64,000 bases of DNA, taken from positions 248,001 to 312,000 of the forward strand of contig JAPFFF010000032.1 in assembly GCA_039105265.1 (NCBI GenBank), read 5' to 3'. The DNA is from Tritrichomonas musculus (Eukaryota > Parabasalia > Tritrichomonadida > Tritrichomonadidae). This document shows, in pieces, positions 21,803 through 30,306 of the stretch. The translations under genes were made by a program, and so were the position numbers. How positions within the stretch are numbered: the first letter of the stretch is position 1; every line of letters starts with the position of its first letter. The notes below the pieces were generated by a model. That model had not been told where the DNA came from, ran no database searches, and saw nothing but the letters and a program-made list of their open reading frames with translations.

Positions 21803-22891
21803 ATGCAAAAAAAACCTCTTTCGGAAAAAGAAAAACTTCAAATCTTGCAATATGTTTCAGAAAATGGCAAGCAATGGACCCAGCTAGGGCAAATAATGAA
21901 CAGAAACGAATCAACTCTCCGTAGTTTTTACAATAGTTATAACAATCACCAAACAATAAGTCCTACAAGAGGACGTCCGATAGAAATTAATGAAGATACA
22001 AAACAATCAGTGACAGGTTTTATGCTCGCAGAGCCAACTCAGTCTTTATTCAATGTTGCACAGGAATTTGATATTTCCACCGTTTCGGTTCGTACCATTT
22101 TACACCAAAATAAAATTCAATATTTCGATAAAACTCCAATGGTAGAGTTAAAAGAATACCACAAAAGGGCTCGAGTAAATATGTGTCGCCAAATCTCCAC
22201 CATTAATTACAGAAATCTACCACCTATTGTTTTTACGGATGAATCTACAGTGAGGGTTGATTTAAAAGGTGGTGGAATTTGGCGCCAAAGAGGATTCCAT
22301 CCTCCGGAATCTTTCTACATAAAAAACCCCCATCCAGTCCAAATTATGGTATGGGGGGGAATAAGTCATCTCGGATATAAGACAAAACTCATTAAGTTTG
22401 AAACACATGTGAATTCATTTACTTATTGCAAAGCTCTTAAAGAAAATTTTATTTTTGAATCGTTATTTGGCCGTTATGGTCAAAATTTTATTTGGCAGCA
22501 GGACAACGCTACCCCCCACACAGCTGCTTTAACACAAGATTACTTGGACCAAAAAGTTAAATACATTCTTGAATGGCCAGCTAAGTCCCCAGACTTGTCC
22601 CCGATAGAACAAGTCTGGGATTATATAAAGAAAAAACTTTCTGGCCAGAATTTTGATACTCCTGATGCCTTATTTAACGCAATTGAAAAGGTTTGGAATG
22701 AAATTCCTCCTTTTCTTATACATCATTATTACTCATCATTTTATGCAAGATTCAAAATTTGTCTCAAATATAATGGTGATAGCCTCAACGGACACTGGAA
22801 TGAAGTACGTAAATTACATATGGAATATCAAACATGTCTTCAAGAAATTACCAATCCTTTAACAGGATTAAAATATTTCATTGAAATTTGA
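21803..22891 (+). CDS. Tc1/mariner transposase, DD34E
   Basis: This 362-residue protein cuts and rejoins the element's ends. Residues about 5-110 hold the paired helix-turn-helix DNA-binding region (the first helices are around KLQILQYVSENG, with GRPI as the GRPR-like link). The catalytic triad is complete. D146 is in VFTDES, D234 in WQQDNATPH, and E269 in SPDLSPIEQVWD. There are 34 residues between the second Asp and Glu, which is the Tc1-type spacing. WGGIS at 184-188 is also conserved. The length is normal for the family. The frame is unbroken, starts at an ATG and is followed by an ATAAA-type signal after the stop. It appears recently active or still competent; activity is inference. Confidence 0.92.
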   Translation: MQKKPLSEKEKLQILQYVSENGKQWTQLGQIMNRNESTLRSFYNSYNNHQTISPTRGRPIEINEDTKQSVTGFMLAEPTQSLFNVAQEFDISTVSVRTILHQNKIQYFDKTPMVELKEYHKRARVNMCRQISTINYRNLPPIVFTDESTVRVDLKGGGIWRQRGFHPPESFYIKNPHPVQIMVWGGISHLGYKTKLIKFETHVNSFTYCKALKENFIFESLFGRYGQNFIWQQDNATPHTAALTQDYLDQKVKYILEWPAKSPDLSPIEQVWDYIKKKLSGQNFDTPDALFNAIEKVWNEIPPFLIHHYYSSFYARFKICLKYNGDSLNGHWNEVRKLHMEYQTCLQEITNPLTGLKYFIEI

Positions 22892-23180
22892 ATAAAGAAT
22901 TTTTTTTGTTATCAATTTTTTTTTATATATTTCAAAATTTGAAAGGTATGGTTTGATAAGAAAAAAAAATGTTCGCGTTTGTTTGAATGGTTTATTTTTT
23001 TCTATCATTGAAAATAATAATTTTTCAAATAAAAATTGGAAATAAACCATTCAAATATTTGATAAACGCGAACATTATTTAATAGAGTTTATTATTTTCT
23101 ATGTAAGATAGAATTTTGAGAAATACATTCAAATTTGAATTCCTTATTTGAAAAATAAAAAAGAAAAATTACATCACACA

Positions 23181-23187
23181 TCATTAT
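23181..23187 (+). promoter_or_regulatory. Initiator-like TCATTAT before the CAP-domain gene
   Basis: The trichomonad-type Inr lies 12 bp upstream of the ATG at 23,193. Together with the signal peptide that begins there, it supports that start over the upstream non-ATG extension of the frame. Confidence 0.5.
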
Positions 23188-23192
23188 ATAAA

Positions 23193-26100
23193 ATGCTTTT
23201 CATTTTACTATTTTACCAAAAAGCATTAAGCGACTGTTCATTTAGGTCAAATTTAATCGAAATCAATAATGATACATCCCTTGATGACCTTAAAAATGAA
23301 TACAGACCATTATTTTTACGTTTAACCAGCCCAGGCTGCCCGTTTTCACCTGATTCAAAAGTTCATTGGGAAGCTGCAGCAGAACTTTTCCCACAAGTTG
23401 ATTTTGTAACAATTGATTGTTGGGAAAATAAAAAAATCTGCGGTTTATTCGGATATCCAATTAATACACCATATCATGGCTTTGTTCTTGCAAATACATC
23501 AGAAGTTTATGATAATGAAGATGCAAAATTTGGAAGACCAACAGGTTCTAACGATATTGAAAAATCACCCACTAAATTTGTTGATGTTATCACGAAATAT
23601 GCTAACTTATACCCCATTTCACCACCTCTAGCAAATCTTGTTCCAATGATTACTGACTCTTTTTATAAAAATGCAGGCGATCCAATAATATTATTATATA
23701 ACTCAAAATGCTATGAAGAAGTTCCTTTTTTGAACGCATGGTCAAAAGCAGCCAACGAAGAACTCGTTTCTAATGGGGATTATCCAACCATTGGCCTACT
23801 TGATTGTTCAAAGTATCCTGATGAATGCCAAAGATGGTCGAGACCTTACGTTGTTAAAACGCCCCGTGCACTTGTTTACTCTGGAAAGACAGGTAACTTC
23901 GAAATCTTAGACTCATACAACGATATTACGAAAAGCAAAATCCAAAATCTGATTACCAACGCCAATTCCCTTTTAAGTCGCCCAACACCAAGTCCAATAC
24001 CCAATCCAATTCCATCAGTTCCCTCTCTTGCTCCTGGCGACTACGAACTTCTTGAAAACACTGAACTCCAGAACCGACCATTAAGTGAAGTGAAGTCAAA
24101 ATACGAAACAATTTTCAAAGCCCCAGAAAAAGGTCCTTGTTTGGATGGCAATTGTGGAAATGACCATATTGATGGACCAACCTGTGAAAAAATCCAACCA
24201 AATCCACAAGACCATGAAAGTTCACTCAATGTAATCAACGGATTTCGTTGGCTTGCAGGACTACCAGATGATGTAAAAGAGAATGAAGAATGGAGCACTT
24301 TATGCCAAGGAACGGCCCACACCATAAACAGAATTGGAAAAGTTCCACCAGACCACATAATTAAGGACCAATATTTAACACCAACTTACTGTGCTCAAGC
24401 TGTATATCAGCAAGTTGCAAAGGACAGTTTATTATCAGAGAATTCGAATTCATGCTTCGAATCATCCTATAAATTGTTCAAAGATGAAGGATCAAACAAT
24501 GATGGTGTTGTTGGACACAGAAGATACCTTTTACATCCGAACCTTAAAACTGTTGGATTCGGTTTTTATCCACTTAAATATGAAAAATTTGCAGAAAATC
24601 ATTACTGGATAAGACCAGCAGTAACTGTATTAAGAGTTAAAGAAAATGATAATATTGGATACATTGAAAATGGTGTTCCATCGAATCTTAAATTTATTTC
24701 ATGGCCTTCTGCTGGACCGTTTCCAATTAGCCATTTGCCTTCAAATTGGCACATAAGCCATCCAATGTTCAAGAATGCTGAATTGAGTGACTTAGAAATT
24801 TTGGTCACAAGAGACGATGGAATTGAATTATCGATCTCAAGAATCGTACTTGAAAAAAGCAGCTTGAATAGAGATGCTTTGATCTTGATCATGTCTGCAG
24901 AAGCTTTGAGTCGATGCACAATATTGCACAAAATAAACGTCTTTGTAAAAAATAACAAAGAAAAGAAATTCATTCGTTATTCATTTGAATTATTCGATAC
25001 AAATGAATACACTGAAATCTGTTTCTTCGATAAAGATCAATCAAAATGTCCTTCATCTATAACTGATAATAATAATAAATTCGGTGATGGCAAATATGGA
25101 ACAGCTGGAGTTTTATCAAATGCAAAGAATTTGGTCAAAATTCACGTAGTTGAACCAATTAAATTGAATGAAAAATTATCGTTTTCTGCTAAACAAAGAT
25201 TCATTGTGTCTGGAAATAAAATCGATGGTACCGTTCATATTGGTGCTGGTGTTGTTATTGACTTCCAAGATCCAGGTGATACTGACATCATCATTGATTG
25301 GAATGTGAAATCGAAATCAGTTGGAAAACTTGATTCTGCTTTGAGAGCAAAATCGATATTTGTTCAAGTTTTGGATGAAACAGAAGAAACTACTTTGAAT
25401 AACATTGTCTTCTATACTGGAAGAGAAACACAATGCTCGATTTCAAAGTCTGTTCTTCGTGGTGAGAAATATGATGTTTATTACACTTTTGGTGGCTCAA
25501 ATTACCAATACTTTTTGATTTCATCACCAAGTGCAGCTTACGAAAACTTCATTGTTGGTGATGCATTTAATTCTTATCCAGATTTAGAGCAAGATTATCC
25601 AGGCACAAAAATAAGTACTCTTTACGAAATGAAAAATCAAAAATCATATAAAAGAGTTGTAAGAGTGTTCATTAACCCCAAAATGACAGATTATATTAAA
25701 ATTGATGCATTCATTCAAGGAACGAAAAAAGATTATATTTTCGTTAAAACAGGAAATATATATGACTTTTTCTCATTTTACTGTGATTATGCTATACGCG
25801 AAGTTGCAAATTCAATTACTTTTCAAGATTTAAGTGACCGTTTTAGTCGTCCTTTGATACCTTATGGCTTTAATTTAATAAAATATTCGAATGATCAAAG
25901 ACAAAGATGCCAAATTGACAACATCACAATTAAAAATCCCAAATTTAATGATGTATATTCAACAGATTATTTCTTCCCCTCAGTCAAAGGTGATGATACA
26001 GCTAAAGCAAGATATCCTTATGCTTACGTTGATCAATGCGTAGCTAATGAACAGAATCCAAACGTATTTGACACTCAAAAGTCATCATCATCAAAAATTC

Positions 26101-27338
26101 AAACAGAAATAAAAATTGATGGTAAACACAATGAATATATCGTTAAAGTTGATTTTAAAGGCCAAATTCATATGTCCACTCTGTATAAGTTTATAACAAT
26201 TCTACCTGAAGAAGGAGCTGAATCAAAGCCATACAAATTCAAGTTCCAAAATCGAGACAATTTGAATGACGAGTATCCAATAAGTAATGAAGACTTCCCT
26301 GTCGTTTATTTCGAGAATTTCAAAGATGTAACAATTGAGCATCCAATCGTAAAGGATGGAACAAATTATATTTCAAAGTTCCAATTCATTAAATGTGGTA
26401 AAGTTAGCTTTTCAAATGCAAATATCGAAAATCAAGAACCAATTGATTTAGGTAATAAACTTGTTCTTTCATCATCATCTGATACTAAAATCGATTACGG
26501 TGTACCAACCAAAGTTGTAGATCTTTCTGCTGATGGAGATGGCACTTTTCATGTTCCAAACATTGAAGCCAAAACACTGACTGTTTCTAATCATCAAGAG
26601 TTCATTGAAGTTAAAGTCAATGAAAAAGTTGCAGTCGATAGTTCATCTCTTGTTTTGAACAACTGTGAACTAAAAGAAAACATAAACATTGAAATAAAGA
26701 AGACTAAAGATTCATGGCCCAGTGTTTCATTGGTTGATACACAAATAAAGTCAGGAACAATAAATATTGATTTGAACATCAAACCTGAAAGTAATTCTGT
26801 CTCTCTTTTAGATGATAAAAATGAAATTCCATACGAAGAACATGTAATGATTGCTGGAATTACATCAGGTTGTGAATCACTTAAATCAAGTACAACATTA
26901 AATAATAAAGGTGATTTTGATTTACGTTGTTCAACTGATAGTAAAAACATCATCGTTGCACGTGGTGAACAGCCTATATATGAAGAGGTCGTTGAAGATC
27001 CAGTAACATCAAGCACCAACGACAACGAAAGTGGAAACGATGATGTTATTACATCAAATGACCATGAAGGTGAAAGCACAAACGATAACCCTATCGAAGT
27101 CCCTTCAAATGATGTTGGCGATGAAGAAAGTTCAAATAATGGTCCTAACGATCCTGGAAAAAGTGACGGAAAAGGTGGTTCATTCCCTGTTGGAGGTATC
27201 GTTGGAATCGTTATTGCTGTTTTAGTTGTAGTCGCTGCTGTTATCGTTGCCGTGGTTTTGGTTTTGAAGAAGAAGAAAAATAATGACACAGTTTCATCTG
27301 AAAATGAAGGTGACGCTGAAGGTGAAGTTGGTTTATAA
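23193..27338 (+). CDS. Type I surface protein with two thioredoxin-like domains and a CAP domain
   Basis: This 1,381-residue protein begins with a signal peptide (MLFILLFYQKALS). Two thioredoxin-like domains follow (about residues 20-145 and 155-260). The first keeps a CPFS motif at 49-52 (CxxS rather than CxxC) and the second has none, so disulfide exchange is doubtful. A Pro-rich linker leads to a CAP/SCP domain (about 335-460) with the conserved GHRRYLLHP motif (H442), the fold of secreted antigen-5/PR-1 proteins. A long beta-rich stalk of about 850 residues follows. It ends in a D/S/N-rich stem, one transmembrane helix (about 1,332-1,357) and a short KKKK plus acidic tail. It should sit in the plasma membrane facing outward. 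The Trx-Trx-CAP combination is unusual. The partner or substrate is unknown. Confidence 0.85.
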   Translation: MLFILLFYQKALSDCSFRSNLIEINNDTSLDDLKNEYRPLFLRLTSPGCPFSPDSKVHWEAAAELFPQVDFVTIDCWENKKICGLFGYPINTPYHGFVLANTSEVYDNEDAKFGRPTGSNDIEKSPTKFVDVITKYANLYPISPPLANLVPMITDSFYKNAGDPIILLYNSKCYEEVPFLNAWSKAANEELVSNGDYPTIGLLDCSKYPDECQRWSRPYVVKTPRALVYSGKTGNFEILDSYNDITKSKIQNLITNANSLLSRPTPSPIPNPIPSVPSLAPGDYELLENTELQNRPLSEVKSKYETIFKAPEKGPCLDGNCGNDHIDGPTCEKIQPNPQDHESSLNVINGFRWLAGLPDDVKENEEWSTLCQGTAHTINRIGKVPPDHIIKDQYLTPTYCAQAVYQQVAKDSLLSENSNSCFESSYKLFKDEGSNNDGVVGHRRYLLHPNLKTVGFGFYPLKYEKFAENHYWIRPAVTVLRVKENDNIGYIENGVPSNLKFISWPSAGPFPISHLPSNWHISHPMFKNAELSDLEILVTRDDGIELSISRIVLEKSSLNRDALILIMSAEALSRCTILHKINVFVKNNKEKKFIRYSFELFDTNEYTEICFFDKDQSKCPSSITDNNNKFGDGKYGTAGVLSNAKNLVKIHVVEPIKLNEKLSFSAKQRFIVSGNKIDGTVHIGAGVVIDFQDPGDTDIIIDWNVKSKSVGKLDSALRAKSIFVQVLDETEETTLNNIVFYTGRETQCSISKSVLRGEKYDVYYTFGGSNYQYFLISSPSAAYENFIVGDAFNSYPDLEQDYPGTKISTLYEMKNQKSYKRVVRVFINPKMTDYIKIDAFIQGTKKDYIFVKTGNIYDFFSFYCDYAIREVANSITFQDLSDRFSRPLIPYGFNLIKYSNDQRQRCQIDNITIKNPKFNDVYSTDYFFPSVKGDDTAKARYPYAYVDQCVANEQNPNVFDTQKSSSSKIQTEIKIDGKHNEYIVKVDFKGQIHMSTLYKFITILPEEGAESKPYKFKFQNRDNLNDEYPISNEDFPVVYFENFKDVTIEHPIVKDGTNYISKFQFIKCGKVSFSNANIENQEPIDLGNKLVLSSSSDTKIDYGVPTKVVDLSADGDGTFHVPNIEAKTLTVSNHQEFIEVKVNEKVAVDSSSLVLNNCELKENINIEIKKTKDSWPSVSLVDTQIKSGTINIDLNIKPESNSVSLLDDKNEIPYEEHVMIAGITSGCESLKSSTTLNNKGDFDLRCSTDSKNIIVARGEQPIYEEVVEDPVTSSTNDNESGNDDVITSNDHEGESTNDNPIEVPSNDVGDEESSNNGPNDPGKSDGKGGSFPVGGIVGIVIAVLVVVAAVIVAVVLVLKKKKNNDTVSSENEGDAEGEVGL

Positions 27339-27460
27339 TACTAAGATTTAATGATTTTTACTCTTAAAATAAATTAAATAACTTAATTAAAAAATTAATC
27401 AAATGATAATTTTATTTCATTTTGATTCATTAAAAAATGATTTTTTTAGACTTGGCAATT

Positions 27461-27492
27461 CAGATATTTTTTTTTTTTTTTTTTTTTTTTTT
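27461..27492. repeat. Poly-T tract
   Basis: A T run of more than 20 bases lies between the two convergent genes ending at 27,338 and 27,536. Confidence 0.9.
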
Positions 27493-27535
27493 GGTAACGA
27501 TATACATAGTTTATTATGAGAGTTTTTGATAATTT

Positions 27536-28204
27536 CTAAGTCTTACTTTTTAATTTCAGTTTATTTTTAAAATAAAAATATAAAAAAATTATATGTTTTA
27601 TGCATAGTTGTCCAATTTTTTTAAAACAAATTGAATTTTTTGGACCTTGAAAACTTGAATTTGTTGTTGATGTTGTGATGTTGATTTTGTTATCAATATT
27701 CCCATCAGAATTCGATCGAAAATAGTTTAAGATTCCACAAAATTTATCGTTCGATTCAAATTTGAATACTTTTGATCGTCCTTTGAAAAAGTGGCGTTCT
27801 CGATATCGTTCAGAATTTTCGTGTGATTCGTCTTCATTGATTGTTGTTATTTGTTGCATCAGTCGTAGAGAAAGAGATCGCCATGTTTCTTTTGAAATGT
27901 CGTTTATATCAAAAATTTCTAAAAATTCTTTAATTGATGATGATTCAACATTCAAAAAATGAACATAATTGTAAAGATAGGCGTAATTTGAGTCATTAAT
28001 ATAGAGTTGATTGATAAATGAAAGAAGTTGATCTTCATTGTTGAGTTTAAGTTTTGGATTATTAATTATTTGTTCTAGAATTTCAGGGGAAAGCTTGAAT
28101 AACTGGGTATTATTACTTTCTAAAAATTCATTGAAATGCAATGAAATAAAATCAATCTCTGATTTAAAAGTCTTTATTATGCAGAAGTCGTAATTATATT
28201 TCAT
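27536..28204 (-). pseudogene. Truncated trichomonad F5/8-type-C family protein (N-terminal region only)
   Basis: This 222-residue frame starts with ATG. It contains the segment LSPEILEQIINNP, then a stretch with LLSFINQLYINDSNY and FDINDISKETWRSLSLRL, which I recognise as the BTB/BACK-like N-terminal half of a large trichomonad family. That family normally continues into a discoidin (F5/8 type C) domain. Here the sequence turns into an I/F/K-rich tail after FRSNSDGNIDNKINI and stops beside a poly-T tract, with no discoidin domain. I infer a truncated gene copy; a short functional variant cannot be excluded. It converges with the CAP-domain gene. Confidence 0.6.
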
Positions 28205-28647
28205 TTTTTATATCTGGTACATATCCTTACATTTTCATTTAACAAATTAATATACTAAAAGAAGATTACATAAGGTTGTTTTTAGCACCAATTGCAGCAG
28301 CATAAAATAACGGGATTATGCAAGTCCAATAATGTGTAAATAATTTTTGGTCTAAGAAAAAGTTAATAAAAAACAAACTTTTTAATAACTTTTTTTTTTT
28401 TTTTTGAGAGCTTTTTGATCAACTGTGTAAATTATTATTAATCTTGGACTAGATTTTTTGGGGGTCACAGGTTCGATTCCCGTGACTTCTGAAAAAAAAA
28501 AAAAAAAATAAGTAATCTTTTTCTGAACTATTAGTAAGTAAATAGAATTTTGAGAGAAATAAAAAAATGTTAATAAATTTGTGATAAAAAAATAATTGCT
28601 TTTAGTCTTTACTAATTATTTTTTTTCTAATTAAAAAAAGCATAATA
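28205..28647. other. Intergenic DNA with orphan tRNA 3'-half and A/T runs
   Basis: AT-rich, with oligo-T near 28,390 and oligo-A at 28,492-28,508. The only notable content is the tRNA-like piece listed separately. Confidence 0.6.
28461..28491 (+). pseudogene. tRNA T-arm/3'-half fragment with oligo-A tail
   Basis: The sequence contains a consensus internal B box, GGTTCGATTCC. It folds as a T arm, with stem ACAGG/CCCGT (one A-C mismatch) around the TTCGATT loop. An acceptor-like strand GACTTCTG and then about 17 A residues follow. No D arm, A box or anticodon arm is visible upstream. It is a tRNA-derived fragment and not a functional tRNA gene. Confidence 0.6.
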
Positions 28648-30306
28648 ATGAAACATATTTTTACTGACAAATACTATTTGAATATTTCTCAATTTATCTT
28701 CAGAATTGCTTTGTTTGTAATCATCGAAAATGTAAAATTCAAATATGGGCAAGGATTATTTAGATCTTTTCATTATTTGACATTTTTTATTATATTTTTA
28801 TTTTCAACAAGTATCGAAAAAAATAGAATTAATATTAAAAAAAATATTTTTTTTAGTATTTTAATAATCATAGATATTGCAGAAACTTTTTCATGGTATT
28901 TTATGATTTCTGCAATTAATTATCAAGCAATACATGCAATAGATTTTGAATATATTACAAACGATCACAAAGAATTTGGAATTGTGATAATTTTTGCTTT
29001 TATTTTTGTTTTTTTATTTAATTTTTTACCATTTTATAGGAAAAAAATTGAAATCAGTCGCATCTTTAACATTTCTAAGCATTTTTCAATTATATTATTG
29101 TTTACTTTTATTTTATCAATTATTCACGATTTTAATGGAAATCGTAAAGCATTGAAATCAAACAATAACATGAAATACGCTGAATATTTGAAGCAATCTT
29201 TGCTAGATAAAATCAACACTGCACCACATGTCATTCAATATGATCATAAAGCATTGAAAAACTTGATTTTAATTCAACTTGAATCAGTTCCTAATGAAGC
29301 CATTAAAGAAAAAGTGACACCGAATCTTTATTCATTAACACAAAAATACGAGTATGTGGCACCAATTTACAATGAACCTTATACATCTTGGACAACTGGT
29401 GGAGTTGTTGTCACTCAATGTGGAATCCCTCAAATTCTTCCAGTCATTGACTGGAAGATCAGACAAAAGACAGAAGTGAAATATCTGACGAATATAAAAT
29501 GCATTCCTGACATTCTTGGATCTTTCGGTTATAAAAAATTATTTGGACTCACAGGAACAGAGAGTGTAATGGGATTTGAACAATGGAGAGTTGATAAAGG
29601 ATATATAAAGATAAATCAATCAAAAAATGACTTTCAACTTTTTCAATACTTTTCAAAAGAATTTCTCACTCAAATGGACAAAGATGTAAGAAAAAACAAC
29701 AAAACAAATTCAAGCAGATATTTGGTGTACATAAGACCTGAAGATACTCACTTGCCTTATTTCGTACCTGATTGGTGCAAATTAGATGAAAATAAATTCA
29801 AAAAATATGATGGCTGCTTTCACTGTCTCGATATTGCAATTGGCCATTTTATAAAGAAATTTTTACAATTAAAGATGTATGAGCACACTCTTCTTGTCAT
29901 TTATCCTGACCATGCACCATTTGGAGCAAATATCGAAAAGAAATACAAGCAAATGTTTATCCTCTTTCCTGGGTTGGAAAAAATTGATTCAAAATACAGA
30001 ATTAACGAAGAAATCACTTACTATGATTTCGCGCCAACAATTTTAGATTTAATTGGCATTAAAAAGTACGTTCCTGAGTTTACTTTTGGGCGAAGTATTT
30101 ACAATTTTGATAACCAGAAATATGAATCACAATACTCACAAATCAGACATCATAAGCCTGATGAAAATGATTTAGTTGTTATTGATAACTTTTTGAATTA
30201 TGGTGTCAAAAAAAATTTGACAAAGAAAATTAAATTCAAGTGTTACATTGGAATTACTAATAAATATTATTTTTCACCAACTCCTTGCGATACAACTTTT
30301 CAATAA
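28648..30306 (+). CDS. Membrane sulfatase-superfamily enzyme, LTA synthase/phosphoglycerol-transferase-like
   Basis: This 552-residue protein starts with ATG. Residues 1-165 hold about five hydrophobic segments. The remainder is an alkaline phosphatase/sulfatase-type catalytic domain of the LtaS/MdoB/OpgB group, known to move phosphoglycerol or phosphoethanolamine groups at the outer face of membranes. Visible motifs are LIQLESVPN (metal Glu strand), SWTTGG (likely nucleophile T249 or T250) followed by QCGIP, PEDTHLPY (D366, H368) and YPDHAPFG (D421, H422). The active site therefore looks complete. In an anaerobic protist this may act on surface glycolipid or GPI-type glycans, which is inference. 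The family is mostly bacterial, so acquisition by lateral transfer is plausible. Codon usage is now AT-rich like the host. Confidence 0.8.
   Translation: MKHIFTDKYYLNISQFIFRIALFVIIENVKFKYGQGLFRSFHYLTFFIIFLFSTSIEKNRINIKKNIFFSILIIIDIAETFSWYFMISAINYQAIHAIDFEYITNDHKEFGIVIIFAFIFVFLFNFLPFYRKKIEISRIFNISKHFSIILLFTFILSIIHDFNGNRKALKSNNNMKYAEYLKQSLLDKINTAPHVIQYDHKALKNLILIQLESVPNEAIKEKVTPNLYSLTQKYEYVAPIYNEPYTSWTTGGVVVTQCGIPQILPVIDWKIRQKTEVKYLTNIKCIPDILGSFGYKKLFGLTGTESVMGFEQWRVDKGYIKINQSKNDFQLFQYFSKEFLTQMDKDVRKNNKTNSSRYLVYIRPEDTHLPYFVPDWCKLDENKFKKYDGCFHCLDIAIGHFIKKFLQLKMYEHTLLVIYPDHAPFGANIEKKYKQMFILFPGLEKIDSKYRINEEITYYDFAPTILDLIGIKKYVPEFTFGRSIYNFDNQKYESQYSQIRHHKPDENDLVVIDNFLNYGVKKNLTKKIKFKCYIGITNKYYFSPTPCDTTFQ

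Larger units (their letters stand above)
21741..23079 (+). mobile_element. Tc1/mariner element, apparently complete
   Basis: The element is 1,339 bp, flanked by TA at 21,739-21,740 and 23,080-23,081. The ends are imperfect inverted repeats, AATAATCATCGCGTT and AATAATGTTCGCGTT. It carries a full-length DD34E transposase. The right end also holds an inverted second copy of the end sequence (22,968-22,998 against 23,041-23,075) and can fold into a hairpin of about 108 bp. Confidence 0.82.

Noticed and set aside
26594-27289. 231-codon minus-strand frame
   Set aside because: It is antisense to the stem and membrane anchor of the CAP-domain protein, with Ser/Thr/Ile-rich shadow composition and no family features.
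28387-28508. Complete tRNA gene
   Set aside because: Only the T arm and an acceptor-like strand are present. No A box, D arm or anticodon arm is seen upstream.
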